A stretch of 64,000 bases of DNA from Bacillus pseudomycoides (GCF_022811845.1 NZ_CP064266.1:1116001-1180000); one strand, 5' to 3'; positions 16,473 through 26,267 are shown, counted from the first letter of the stretch. Notes: generated by a model not told the origin, from the sequence alone. Made by a program: numbers and translations.

Positions 16473-17828
16473 ATGGATACTGTTACATTGTCACGGGCTT
16501 TCTTTGGGTCATCACTAGCATTCCACATTATTTTTGCAACCCTTGGAATCGGACTATCTTTAATGATTTTTATAAGCGAAATACTATATCACTGGAAAAA
16601 GGATTCAGATTACGCCGTTATGGCAAAAAGGTGGACAAAAGCTTTTGCCATCCTTCTTGGTGTAGCAATTCCTACTGGGACAATCGTCGGTGTACAAATT
16701 TCACTTCTTTGGCCCGGGTTCGCCAAAATTGTCGGTCAGGTGATTTCTGTTCCATTTCAAATTGAGATTTTCGCCTTCTTCTTAGAGGCACTATTTATGT
16801 CTATTTACGTATATGCAGCAGATAAATTACCGCCGTTTATGAGATTAGTGTCTCTCTTTTTTGTCATGCTTGGTGCTACTGCATCCGCCGTGTTAATTAC
16901 CTCAGCAAACACATGGATGAATACACCTGCGGGTTTTTCTATGAATCCTGATGGCTCTGTTTTTAACGTAGACCCGTGGAAAGCATTCTTTAATCCAAGC
17001 TTTTTTACAAGCTCCTTCCATGTTGTCATTACAGCTTATGCAACAGGGGCAGCTGTAATTGCTTCTATCGCTGGATTTAAATTATTAAAACGCAATGTAA
17101 GCACGCGGGAGATTGCTTATCATAAAAAGGGGCTATTTTTAGGTCTTATCGTCACATTTATTAGCGGTGCAATTATGTGGCTTTCTGGACATGAATCAGC
17201 TATTGCCTTGCACGAACATTCTCCAGAAAAATTAGCAGCAGCGGAAGCATTATTTAACACAACATCACATGCTCCCCTCGCAATTGGTGGATTTGTTGAT
17301 CCTGCAACACACGAGTTACAATATGCTCTCGAAATCCCCAATATGTTAAGCATGTTAGTGGGATTTAATCCTAATACCGTGGTAAAAGGATTAAATGAAT
17401 TTCCACAAGAAACGTGGCCACCATTTTATACCCATACTTTTTTTAATTTGATGGTCGGTGCAGCTGCATTCACCTTTGCTGTAGCAGCAATCGCCCTTTT
17501 ATATTGGTATTTTATTTGTCGAAAAAAAGATGCAGAGTTACCAAAATGGCTGCTATGGGCCACCGCTGCATGCGGACCAATTATGATGCTTGGTATTGAA
17601 TTTGGATGGATTTTCAGTTGTAGTGGTCGTCAGCCGTGGACAATTTATGGGATGCAGCGCACAATGGATGCTGCTACGCGTGCTGATTTCGTCGGACCTT
17701 TATTTATTTTATTCATCATTTTATATATCGGTCTTGGCGCTTTAACAATTTTCGTACTACGGACGTTCTTTAGAAGACATCCATTAAAAAATGATTTAGG
17801 GCAGCAAGGAGGAGATCCTCGTGCATGA
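16473..17828 (+). CDS. cydA: Cytochrome bd-type quinol oxidase subunit I (YthA/CIO type)
   Basis: A 451-residue membrane subunit. The haem-ligand His lies in LAFHIIFATLGIG near residue 17; GTIVGVQISLLWPGF, ITTANTWMNTPAGF-like text (residues near 135-150) and the long EFGWIFSCSGRQPW block near 390 are family landmarks. The Q-loop is short, as in cyanide-insensitive oxidases and B. subtilis YthA. AGGAG at 16461-16465 selects the ATG at 16473. It overlaps cydB by eight bases and forms a two-gene operon for high-affinity oxygen respiration. Confidence 0.93.
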   Translation: MDTVTLSRAFFGSSLAFHIIFATLGIGLSLMIFISEILYHWKKDSDYAVMAKRWTKAFAILLGVAIPTGTIVGVQISLLWPGFAKIVGQVISVPFQIEIFAFFLEALFMSIYVYAADKLPPFMRLVSLFFVMLGATASAVLITSANTWMNTPAGFSMNPDGSVFNVDPWKAFFNPSFFTSSFHVVITAYATGAAVIASIAGFKLLKRNVSTREIAYHKKGLFLGLIVTFISGAIMWLSGHESAIALHEHSPEKLAAAEALFNTTSHAPLAIGGFVDPATHELQYALEIPNMLSMLVGFNPNTVVKGLNEFPQETWPPFYTHTFFNLMVGAAAFTFAVAAIALLYWYFICRKKDAELPKWLLWATAACGPIMMLGIEFGWIFSCSGRQPWTIYGMQRTMDAATRADFVGPLFILFIILYIGLGALTIFVLRTFFRRHPLKNDLGQQGGDPRA

Positions 17829-18846
17829 GGCAAGTATTGCGATTATTATCTTATGGGCCATTATCTTCGTATACAGCATTTTAGGCTCCATTGATTTTGG
17901 GGCTGGATTTTGGGGTATGGTATACGCAAAGCACCCAACACTAGCTGGAAAGCTTGCCAATCGCTATTTATCGCCAACATGGGAAGTAACAAATACATTT
18001 CTCGTTTTTGTCGTTGTTGCATTTCTTGGCTTCTTTCCGAAAGCAGCTTTTACACTCGCAACAGTCATGTTTGTACCGGTAACATTAATTTTAGTTCTCG
18101 TTGCCATTCGCAGTACATTTATGGTGTTTGCTTATTCTGTACCAAAATATGAACATGTTCTTCGCTTTATTTCTGGAATTACAGGACTCTTAATTCCAGC
18201 CTTATTGATTACCGTTTTACCAGTAACAGAAGGTGCTTATATTACAACCTCTGGTGGAAAAGAAGTTCTATTATATGGGAAACTTTTATCAAGCCCAGTC
18301 ATTTATTGGTATATGTTATTTGGATTAACTTCGGAGCTATTTCTGTCCTCCCTATTTTTAGCTGACTTTGCGAGAGAACAGCGCTCAGAGGATACATATC
18401 GCATTTACAGACGAAACGCCATCATACTTGGCCCAGCAACGCTCGTTACAGCCATCATCGCCCTTGTTGTTATGGATCCAGAAACACATTGGCTCATGCA
18501 AGGATTGATTAAACAGTTTCCTTGGTTCACAGTCTCCATTATTTTATTTGTAATCGGGTATTCGTCCCTTTTTTGGGCAAATAAAAAACACGGGTCACTT
18601 GGCTGGCCACGCATCGCTGTTTTAGCAGTTGTTGCACAGTATGCATTTGCAAGCTACGCTTATGGCGTCGCACATTTACCGTATATCATTTATCCGGACG
18701 TTACTGTATTCACAAGCTTTACAACGAAAGAAACATTCTATGCGCTGCTCATCCTCTATGCAATCGGCATCGCCATCTTACTTCCAGGCTTTATCTTCTT
18801 CTGGAATTTATTCTTAAAGGATCGAACGTTCCTCAAAGAAAAATAA
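17821..18846 (+). CDS. cydB: Cytochrome bd-type quinol oxidase subunit II (YthB type)
   Basis: A 341-residue polytopic subunit with the N-terminal SILGSIDFGAGFWGMVYA and the following SPTWEVTNTFLVFVVVAFLGFFP typical of subunit II. It starts at a GTG eight bases after AAGGAGG, within the end of cydA, so the two are translationally coupled. It pairs with subunit I to form the haem-bearing oxidase. No cydCD exporter genes adjoin. Confidence 0.92.
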   Translation: MHEASIAIIILWAIIFVYSILGSIDFGAGFWGMVYAKHPTLAGKLANRYLSPTWEVTNTFLVFVVVAFLGFFPKAAFTLATVMFVPVTLILVLVAIRSTFMVFAYSVPKYEHVLRFISGITGLLIPALLITVLPVTEGAYITTSGGKEVLLYGKLLSSPVIYWYMLFGLTSELFLSSLFLADFAREQRSEDTYRIYRRNAIILGPATLVTAIIALVVMDPETHWLMQGLIKQFPWFTVSIILFVIGYSSLFWANKKHGSLGWPRIAVLAVVAQYAFASYAYGVAHLPYIIYPDVTVFTSFTTKETFYALLILYAIGIAILLPGFIFFWNLFLKDRTFLKEK

Positions 18847-18856
18847 CAACTTAAAG

Positions 18857-18912
18857 AGAAGCTACTCCAAACATTTACTGAAAAGAAATGTGCAAAGAGT
18901 AGCTTCTTTTTT
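18857..18912 (+). terminator. Terminator of the cydAB operon
   Basis: AGAAGCTACTC/GAGTAGCTTCT with an inner ACATTT/AAATGT pair, then a T-run. Confidence 0.85.
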
Positions 18913-18937
18913 ATGATAATGAATACACACGGGGACC

Positions 18938-19020
18938 TACTACTCTTTTCCTCCCTTTGTTTTAAACTCGGCATGGGGCCAATTTCTACGCTTTGGCGGA
19001 TCCTCCCCCACCTAAAAAAG
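18938..19020 (+). repeat. Repeat A (bcr-like), copy 2, short form
   Basis: CCCTTTGTTTTAAACTCGGC, ATGGGGC, CTACGCTTTGGCGGATCCTC and CCCACCTAAAAAAG followed by TTTATAT. It lacks the left ATAAGTCGC block and the central A-run. It lies in the gap between cydB and the ArsB-like gene. Confidence 0.75.
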
Positions 19021-19241
19021 TCTTTATATCTTTTTCAATTTGCATTTATCTAGACCCCTCTCTCTATCAAAAACCACTAGTTACCTCTCTCGCATCTATA
19101 TTTGCCTTCTACCATCAAATACACATATTCACTATATTCAGATACATACCTAGTTATTATTTCCTTTTTTTGAATATAATGACATATAAACTTGAGACAA
19201 GCTCAATATTTGTTCAAGTAAAAAAGAAAGGTAGGCTAACA

Positions 19242-20600
19242 ATGAGTACTGAAATATTGATTACTATCATCGTCTTTTTCTTAACCATGATCGTCATTTT
19301 TTGGCGGCCACGAGGTTTGAATGAAGCATGGCCCGCAGCGATTGGCGCCGGCATCATTCTACTTACAGGACTTGTATCCAAACCAGATGTTGTGGATATT
19401 ATTAGTAAAATCGGAGGCGCCTCCATCACCATCTTAGCAACCATCGTTATGGCGGTTATATTAGAAAGCTTCGGCTTCTTTCATTGGGCGGCTGCAAAAT
19501 TAGCAAACTTAGCAAAAGGTTCCGGTCGCCGTTTATACTGGTACATTCAATTATTATGCTTCCTCATGACTCTATTATTTAACAATGATGGCAGCATCTT
19601 AATTACAACTCCAATTTTAATTTTACTTCTTAAAAACCTTCAACTAAAGCCACACCAACAAATCCCGTATTTACTAAGCGGTGCTTTAATTGCTACTGCT
19701 TCAAGTGCACCAATTGGTGTAAGTAATATCGTAAACTTAATCGCATTAAATATCGTAAATATGACGCTTTATATGCACACTGCAATGATGTTCGTACCTG
19801 CAACACTAGGATTACTATTTATGTCATGGCTCATGTACACTGTCTTAAAGAGAAAACTACCAGAAAAATTACCAGTTTCTTCTTATGATATTGAAGAAAT
19901 CTTCTTCACGAAAAACTTCCATCCTTTAAAAGGAAAAAATTCCGTTGATACAAAACAAAAGCGGACAAAATTCATGTTAAAAGTATTACTTTTCGTATTC
20001 CTTATGCGCTGTCTTCTCTTCGTCGCTTCCTTCCTATCCATACCAATTGAAATTGTAGCTGTACTTGGTTCACTCGTTCTTCTCGTATGGAGATGGTACT
20101 ACTTACGGACAAACCCTGTCGATATTTTGAAAAAGACACCTTGGCATATTCTAATCTTCGCTTTCTCTATGTATGTTATCATTTACGGTCTTCACAATGC
20201 AGGATTAACAGAACTGCTAGTAAAATGGTGCGAACCAATTGTAAATCAACATCTTCTTTATGCGAGCTTTACAATGGGCGGATTAGTTTCCATCCTATCT
20301 AACGTCTTTAACAATCACCCTGCACTCATGATCGGTACCATTACATTAACTGAAATGGGACTTGATCCAGTCACGCTAAAAACAATTTATCTCGCAAATA
20401 TTATTGGTAGTGATATGGGATCGCTATTATTACCAATCGGTACACTTGCTTCCCTCATTTGGATGTACATCCTAAAACAAAATAAAATTAAAGTGAAATG
20501 GAAAGATTATTTAAGCGTATCTCTGATTGTTATTCCACTCTCAACAGTCGTAACATTATTCCTCCTATTCTACTGGGTACAACTTTTCTTCTCGCTCTAA
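19242..20600 (+). CDS. ArsB/NhaD family (arsenical pump-like) transporter
   Basis: A 452-residue membrane protein of the ion-transporter superfamily. Typical parts are WPAAIGAGIILLTGLVSKPD near the N-terminus, LLFNNDGSILITTPILILLL near 110-130, and STASSAPIGVSNIVNL-like and SNVFNNHPALMIGTI blocks in the two halves. These are the re-entrant N-rich hairpins of ArsB/NhaD/CitM transporters. The frame is open further upstream (to 18993) through the repeat, but the ATG at 19242 behind AAAGGTAGG fits the family start. The substrate (arsenite, sodium or an anion) cannot be settled from sequence. Confidence 0.82.
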   Translation: MSTEILITIIVFFLTMIVIFWRPRGLNEAWPAAIGAGIILLTGLVSKPDVVDIISKIGGASITILATIVMAVILESFGFFHWAAAKLANLAKGSGRRLYWYIQLLCFLMTLLFNNDGSILITTPILILLLKNLQLKPHQQIPYLLSGALIATASSAPIGVSNIVNLIALNIVNMTLYMHTAMMFVPATLGLLFMSWLMYTVLKRKLPEKLPVSSYDIEEIFFTKNFHPLKGKNSVDTKQKRTKFMLKVLLFVFLMRCLLFVASFLSIPIEIVAVLGSLVLLVWRWYYLRTNPVDILKKTPWHILIFAFSMYVIIYGLHNAGLTELLVKWCEPIVNQHLLYASFTMGGLVSILSNVFNNHPALMIGTITLTEMGLDPVTLKTIYLANIIGSDMGSLLLPIGTLASLIWMYILKQNKIKVKWKDYLSVSLIVIPLSTVVTLFLLFYWVQLFFSL

Positions 20601-20606
20601 AAACAA

Positions 20607-20643
20607 AAGCCCCCGCTGCTACCGTCTTAGCAAAGGGGGCTTC
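20607..20643 (+). terminator. Terminator after the ArsB-like gene
   Basis: AAGCCCCC/GGGGGCTT stem with inner GCTGCT/AGCA contacts, followed by a pyrimidine tract. Confidence 0.85.
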
Positions 20644-20784
20644 TTCTATATTTAAATTAGGTACACGTGATCAATCAAGTAAAGAGGTATCCGAGAGCAT
20701 TACATATCTCCCACCATTTGCGGGCATTTACACCCCCTTCTTAATTAAGCGAGGGGCAAACACCCTGAAAAATCTTAAATTGAA

Positions 20785-22545
20785 TTACTGATATAAGTGA
20801 CTACCAGCGTCTTTAAATTCTTTTGCTTTCTCTTCCATACCTTTTTCAATCGCTTCTGTTGTTTCTAAATCATTTTCTTTTGCATATTCACGAATGTCAT
20901 GTGAAATTCTCATACTGCAGAACTTTGGACCACACATTGAACAGAAATGAGCTGTTTTTGCCCCTTCTGCTGGTAATGTTTCGTCGTGGAAGTCCATTGC
21001 GCGTTCAGGATCTAGAGATAAGTTAAATTGATCGCGCCAACGGAATTCAAAACGAGCTTTTGAAAGCGCATCGTCACGTTGCTGCGCTGTTTTGTGTCCT
21101 TTTGCAAGATCGGCCGCATGTGCCGCAATTTTGTACGTAATAACCCCTTCACGAACGTCATCTTTGTTCGGCAGTCCTAAATGCTCTTTCGGCGTTACAT
21201 AACAAAGCATTGCTGTACCAAACCAACCGATCATCGCTGCACCAATCGCCGATGTAATATGATCATAGCCCGGTGCGATATCTGTTGTTAAAGGTCCGAG
21301 CGTATAAAACGGTGCGCCTTGGCAAATATCAAGCTCTTTATCCATATTTTCTTTAATTAAATGCATTGGCACATGTCCCGGCCCTTCAATCATGACTTGA
21401 ACATCATGCTTCCATGCAACCTTCGTTAATTCTCCAAGTGTTTCAAGCTCAGAGAATTGCGCTTCATCATTTGCATCCGCAATCGAACCCGGACGTAATC
21501 CATCTCCTAAAGAGAAGGAAACATCGTACTGTTTCATAATTTCACAAATCTCTTCAAAGTGAGTATATAGGAAGTTTTCTTTATGATGGAATAAACACCA
21601 CTGCGCCATAATCGAACCACCGCGTGAAACAATACCTGTTGTACGTTTTGCTGTAATTGGAATGTAACGAAGTAGTACACCAGCATGAATTGTAAAGTAG
21701 TCAACGCCTTGCTCCGCTTGTTCAATTAACGTGTCACGGTATACTTCCCAAGTTAAATCTTCAGCAATACCATTTACTTTTTCTAGCGCTTGATAAATCG
21801 GCACTGTTCCAACTGGTACAGGAGCATTACGGATGATCCATTCACGAGTTGTATGAATATTTTTCCCTGTCGATAGATCCATAATTGTATCTGCGCCCCA
21901 GCGTGTTGCCCACGTCATCTTCTCTACTTCTTCTGCAATTGAGGAAGAGACAGCAGAGTTCCCAATATTCGCATTTACTTTCACATGGAAATTGCGTCCG
22001 ATAATCATCGGTTCTGCTTCTGGGTGGTTAATATTTGCTGGTAAAATTGCGCGTCCTTCTGCGATTTCTTTACGAACAAACTCAGGCTCTACACCTTCAC
22101 GAATCGCAATATATTCCATCTCAGATGTAATGATGCCGTTACGTGCATAGTGCATTTGCGTTACATTTGCGCCTTTTTTTGCACGAAGTGGTTTACGATC
22201 CATTTGTGGAAACACAGGTGTATGATTAGATGCAGCCTTCACACCATCATCTTCCGGTTTAATTTCGCGCCCTTCATACTCTTCTACATCTCCGCGGTCA
22301 ACAATCCAGCCGCGGCGTGGCGTTGGAATTCCTTTTTCCAGCTCTACTTTGTACTCAGGATCTGTGTATGGGCCGCTTGTATCATAAACACGAATTGGTG
22401 GATTTGGCACACCATTTGTATCACTTTGCTCAATCTCACGCATCGGTACTTTCATACCTTCACGCGGGCCATCAACATAGACTTTCTTACTCCCCGGTAA
22501 ACTCGACTTCAATTCAATTTGCTCAGCTGAAACAGATTGCTTCAT
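20785..22545 (-). CDS. thiC: Phosphomethylpyrimidine synthase ThiC
   Basis: A 586-residue radical SAM enzyme that converts AIR to hydroxymethylpyrimidine phosphate in thiamine synthesis. The C-terminal CSMCGPKFC motif binds the 4Fe-4S cluster; ANIGNSAVSSS, WGADTIMDLSTG, GTVPIYQALEK, SRGGSIMAQWC, DGLRPGSIADA and EGPGHVPMH are conserved substrate-site blocks. It is expressed as a single gene behind a TPP riboswitch and is full length. Confidence 0.97.
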   Translation of the reverse strand: MKQSVSAEQIELKSSLPGSKKVYVDGPREGMKVPMREIEQSDTNGVPNPPIRVYDTSGPYTDPEYKVELEKGIPTPRRGWIVDRGDVEEYEGREIKPEDDGVKAASNHTPVFPQMDRKPLRAKKGANVTQMHYARNGIITSEMEYIAIREGVEPEFVRKEIAEGRAILPANINHPEAEPMIIGRNFHVKVNANIGNSAVSSSIAEEVEKMTWATRWGADTIMDLSTGKNIHTTREWIIRNAPVPVGTVPIYQALEKVNGIAEDLTWEVYRDTLIEQAEQGVDYFTIHAGVLLRYIPITAKRTTGIVSRGGSIMAQWCLFHHKENFLYTHFEEICEIMKQYDVSFSLGDGLRPGSIADANDEAQFSELETLGELTKVAWKHDVQVMIEGPGHVPMHLIKENMDKELDICQGAPFYTLGPLTTDIAPGYDHITSAIGAAMIGWFGTAMLCYVTPKEHLGLPNKDDVREGVITYKIAAHAADLAKGHKTAQQRDDALSKARFEFRWRDQFNLSLDPERAMDFHDETLPAEGAKTAHFCSMCGPKFCSMRISHDIREYAKENDLETTEAIEKGMEEKAKEFKDAGSHLYQ

Positions 22546-22578
22546 AATTTGTGTTTCCTCCCCTTTATCATTTCAAGA

Positions 22579-22627
22579 AACCTATCTTACTCAGAATCCT
22601 TGTGTCATCTTCTAGGTAAGATAGGTT
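22579..22627 (-). promoter_or_regulatory. Long-stem hairpin in the thiC leader below the riboswitch
   Basis: Twelve-base arms AACCTATCTTAC (22579-22590) and GTAAGATAGGTT (22616-22627) pair perfectly around a 25-base loop, about 35 bases before the thiC start. A smaller hairpin CCAATC/GATTGG lies next to it (22650-22668). Confidence 0.55.
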
Positions 22628-22710
22628 ATCTTGATTTTCACTTCGACCAATCGTAATGATTGGCTCAGCTTTAGGACGAGAATAGAACTTGTGGCCAGCG
22701 TATGCCAAAA

Positions 22711-22750
22711 TAAAAAGAGCCAGGTCCATAGTAAAACAAGGACCTGGCTC
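22711..22750 (-). terminator. Riboswitch-controlled terminator of thiC
   Basis: Eleven-base arms GAGCCAGGTCC (22717-22727) and GGACCTGGCTC (22740-22750); on the minus strand the stem is followed by five T residues. This is the expression platform of the TPP riboswitch. Confidence 0.88.
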
Positions 22751-22775
22751 ATAAAGACATAGTTATGTAAAGCCG

Positions 22776-22876
22776 TTAACTTCCCTACGCTGGTACGAGC
22801 CAGATCAGGTCCAGAGGGTTAAGAAGTTCTCGCACTTCTCTCTCAGCCCACGCTTCTCTTGGGCACCCCTAGTTTA
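22776..22876 (-). ncRNA. TPP (thi-box) riboswitch upstream of thiC
   Basis: On the minus strand the order is ACTAGGGGTGCCC, GGGCTGAGA, TTAACCCTCTGGACCTGATC, TGGCTCGTACCAGCG and TAGGGAAGT, which is the canonical thi-box. TPP binding would favour the terminator at 22711-22750 and switch thiC off. Confidence 0.97.
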
Positions 22877-23160
22877 TCACTGATTTAATTTTCAATACTT
22901 TCCCATCATACACGATAATCTGAAAAATGCAAAGGGATTAAATCGTTTTATCTTTCAACAAATATCACTGAAATACGTTGGTTAATCGATATTCTTCGAC
23001 GAATGGTCGATATATACAAAAAGATGTCGCGATGTTATAAAAAACACTCAAATATATTGGCATTAATAAAGAAGAAAAGGTTAAAGTTCTAGATACATTT
23101 TGCACTTGATATAGTTACCATAATAGTACTTAACGATATTCCATATACCTAGAAATCTAG

Positions 23161-23192
23161 AAAAGTCCCTTCAGATCTCTGAAGGGACTTTT
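23161..23192. terminator. Orphan bidirectional terminator
   Basis: Fourteen-base arms AAAAGTCCCTTCAG/CTGAAGGGACTTTT with T-runs on both strands. No gene ends here; the AT-rich DNA at 22.9-23.16 kb codes for no convincing protein. Confidence 0.75.
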
Positions 23193-23309
23193 TGTTCAGA
23201 TAATGAGCGTTAGGCTATTAAATCAATTTTTTTATTAAACTCCGTTTGTTCCTTTCTTTTTTTTAATTATTGCATAAGATAGTATAAAAACATTAAAGGA
23301 GGACAAACC

Positions 23310-24923
23310 TTGTTTAAATTGTATTTAGATCCTGGGCACGGTGGTACTGATAGCGGTGCAATAGGAAATGAATTATTAGAAAAAAATCTCACTTTAGATA
23401 TCGCTCTTCGCATTCGTTCTCTACTGCTAAATAATTATGAGAATGTTGATGTGAAGATGAGCCGTGAGACTGATGTATTTGTTTCATTAACGGAACGTAC
23501 AAATGCGGCAAATACTTGGCAAGCAAATTATTTCCTCTCTATTCACATAAATTCTGCGGATAGTAGCAGTGCAAAGGGATATGAAGATTTTATATATGAT
23601 GGCCTTTCTGATTCTTCACAAACAGCAACTTATCAAAATATCTTGCATGAAGAAATCATAAAAACAAATGAACTATTTGATAGAGGCAAAAAAAAGGCGG
23701 ATCTTCATGTACTACGTGAAAGTAATATGCCAGCATTATTAACAGAAAATGGATTTATTACGAACGTAGAAGATACTACAAAGTTAAAAGACGCAAACTG
23801 GCGACAAAAGGTTGCAGAAGGTCATGTAAATGGTTTAGCTAGAGCTTTTAATCTAACAAAAAAGTCAAATACCTATCGTGTCATTATAGATGGAGTTCAA
23901 GTAGGGGCTTACGCCAAGAAAGAAAATATATTAACAGCTGTTCAAAATAACTTAGATCAATCCCAAGAAATTCTCATACAAAAAATTCAATCTCAACCAA
24001 CTGTTGCACCACCTTCTTCACTAAGCAGATTTATGAGTACAGTGGACACAAATACACTTTATTTAGAAGGGCAACAACTCGGAGAGACAGCTGCTTTGAA
24101 CATGCGAGATGATATTGTAGTGTTAGATTTTGGTTGGCCTAAATACGTTAGGAAAACTAAAACATACGGAACACTTCTTTTTAGTGGTTTTAGAGCGGGG
24201 AATACCTTTGCCTCGACTACAGATATCGCCAATGCGGTGAAAGCTTTTGCCCAGGGATATCACACGGCTATTAATAATAATGCAAATAATTCACGCGTGG
24301 TCATTGCCATTGGAACAAATAATAAGAAGGGCGCTTCCTCTGAGCACGCGCAAGCTTGGGCATCTATGGTTGAGCAGGTAAAAGTATGGGCTCAAAACCA
24401 AGGTTACTCTGAAATCACCATAGCCGCTGCAAGCGATATGGAGATGGGATGGAATAGCCCAAGAAACACACGAGCATGGGTTAATAGCTATAAATCATAC
24501 TTTTTAAATAGTGGAAAACCTTTCATTACACTATACAATTACGGTGATGCAGCAGGATGCCCACCTTACGGAACTTGTAATAACGGATGGACTCAGGACG
24601 ATGTCTGGTATATATCATGGGGATCCGGAATTTCATCTCCACTCCCAGAAATCTATACCACAAATAGTGCACAGGCAAAAGAATGGGCCAGCCTAGTTAA
24701 ATACTCTTTCACGAAGGACCCTAACAATCCTATGATTATCGCAGGAGTCATAACACAATACCAAGCCTGTATAGACCAAGGTGGCTGTTCGGGGACGAAC
24801 AATACGCCTGCGCAAGGATGGACGCAACTTTGGAATGAATTAAACTCTGACAGCCAAACCGCCCAAACACTCACAAATCCTCAAACGCTCCGCTGGGCTA
24901 CCGATATTACCTGGCAAAACTAA
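23310..24923 (+). CDS. N-acetylmuramoyl-L-alanine amidase with a large unrecognised C-terminal domain
   Basis: A 537-residue protein starting at TTG, seven bases after AAAGGAGG. Residues 1-180 are an Amidase_3 zinc hydrolase: LDPGHGGTDSG (first His), the EKNLT Glu, SIHINSAD (second His) and ALLTENGFITN (catalytic Glu). Residues 188-230 look like an SPOR-type module (YRVIIDGVQVGAYAKKENI). The last 300 residues (VVLDFGWPKY, VVIAIGTNN, AAASDMEMGWNSPRNTRAW, LYNYGDAAGCPPY, ISWGSGISSPLPEI) form a domain I do not recognise, perhaps a TIM barrel. There is no signal peptide, so release may need lysis or a holin-like route. Confidence 0.8.
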   Translation: MFKLYLDPGHGGTDSGAIGNELLEKNLTLDIALRIRSLLLNNYENVDVKMSRETDVFVSLTERTNAANTWQANYFLSIHINSADSSSAKGYEDFIYDGLSDSSQTATYQNILHEEIIKTNELFDRGKKKADLHVLRESNMPALLTENGFITNVEDTTKLKDANWRQKVAEGHVNGLARAFNLTKKSNTYRVIIDGVQVGAYAKKENILTAVQNNLDQSQEILIQKIQSQPTVAPPSSLSRFMSTVDTNTLYLEGQQLGETAALNMRDDIVVLDFGWPKYVRKTKTYGTLLFSGFRAGNTFASTTDIANAVKAFAQGYHTAINNNANNSRVVIAIGTNNKKGASSEHAQAWASMVEQVKVWAQNQGYSEITIAAASDMEMGWNSPRNTRAWVNSYKSYFLNSGKPFITLYNYGDAAGCPPYGTCNNGWTQDDVWYISWGSGISSPLPEIYTTNSAQAKEWASLVKYSFTKDPNNPMIIAGVITQYQACIDQGGCSGTNNTPAQGWTQLWNELNSDSQTAQTLTNPQTLRWATDITWQN

Positions 24924-25259
24924 AATTGTAGGATTTATGAGGTTTTAATGCGAAAACCACTCACTAGAATCCTAGAGTATCAGTCATTCGAATGAAAAAT
25001 AACTACTCAACTTATCGATAGTTAAAAGTTCCAAAAACAAGTTTATCAATATAAGGTATGATATAGCTGGATCATTAGCACTTTTTAAATCTTGCAATTT
25101 TAAACCTGCCATATTTAATGTTTATGGCTTATTCTTTCATCCTCCCTCTAGCTAAAAGAGGAGTTTCTTATCTAAATCTTTTTTAATAGATTTAGATAAA
25201 TGTACAAGCACTTCTTTCTCCTTCTCATAACGTATCATAAACACAACTAAGGAGACAAA
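24924..25259. other. Amidase-amidase intergenic region
   Basis: This 336-base gap has no gene. The only structure is an 11-bp hairpin TTATCTAAATC/GATTTAGATAA (25168-25178 with 25189-25199) about 60 bases before the second amidase. Confidence 0.5.
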
Positions 25260-26096
25260 ATGATGAAACCAATTATCGGTCAACCTGCTAGTGGTATCGC
25301 TACTGTAACTAATCCAAATGGCGCTAACATTTATAGTAGCCCTAGTGAGCAAGCTAGTGTTTTAGAATTTGTATCAAATGGAAATTGGCATGAAGTTACT
25401 TTGCTAGATGGAAAGAAAGGATGGCTTCTCGGCTCCGAAGCTATCATTCAAGTTACTCCTAATAACATTGCCCCACTTCCGTTATCAGATTTAAGTACTG
25501 CTATTATCACTATTGATCCAGGTCATGGAGGATCAGCTTCAGGTGCCATAAGTGCAGATGGGACGTATGAAGAAAAGAATGCTAATTTAGATATTGCCCT
25601 TAAGCTCGAAAACCTTTTAAGAAGTGAAAATAATATTCAAAACAATTGGATGACAAGAACCAATGATCAAGATGTCAGCCTCGCGTATCGAGCTGATTTA
25701 GGAACAGCAAGTGGAGGGCATCTTTTCATCAGTATCCACAACAATTCCAATTCCGCTTCATCCCACGGTATAGAAAATTATTATCAGTGTGGAAGAGAAC
25801 AGACAGTGGAAACGTAGCAGAAGAGCAATTTATTGGCAATGCAGGTGCAGAATCACTTGTTGACCGCTATCGGAACAAGTAATTGTACACAGCCTTATGA
25901 CCGAGGGGTGAAGTGCAGATTATGGGGAAAGAAGGACTATTACTATGTTTTGCGTAATACCTTCATACCTGCTATTATCGCGGAATGTGTTTTTATATCT
26001 AATCCGGGTGAAGGTATTTGTTTAAAGAATGACGACTTCCGCTCAGTTTTGGCAACAGGTATTCGTGATGGTATTGTTGCTTATTTGACTACCTAA
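25260..26096 (+). pseudogene. N-acetylmuramoyl-L-alanine amidase interrupted by an in-frame amber codon
   Basis: The first part encodes an SH3-like domain (IATVTNPNGANIYSSPSEQA to WLLGSEAIIQV) and the start of an Amidase_3 domain (IDPGHGGSASGA, EKNANLDIA, FISIHNNSNS). A TAG at 25815-25817 then ends the frame. The same frame resumes with LAMQVQNHLLTAIG and YDRGVKC through IAECVFISNPGEG, the catalytic Glu region. Apart from the stop, all four active-site motifs are present. As read, the product is a 185-residue fragment without the last catalytic block. RBS AAGGAG. It is a relative of the upstream amidase. Confidence 0.8.
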
Positions 26097-26267
26097 TCTA
26101 AAAAAATGGGACAAGTTCCTAAGTAATTACTAATAAACCGGATTAATTTTTGACAATTGTTTACCGTCTAGGTTGCTGCAAATTACAGAATCAGCTGGCT
26201 GTTTGAAGTTTGCTGAAAAGATGATGGCATAGCCATCAAGTTAAGGTTATGTATAATTTTAGAAACA

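Noticed and set aside
18993..19241. Upstream extension of the ArsB-like frame
   Set aside because: It reads through repeat A and lacks an SD; the ATG at 19242 matches the family's N-terminus.
23310..26096. A prophage lysis cassette
   Set aside because: The two amidases have no holin, terminase, portal or integrase genes near them, and both flanks are housekeeping genes.
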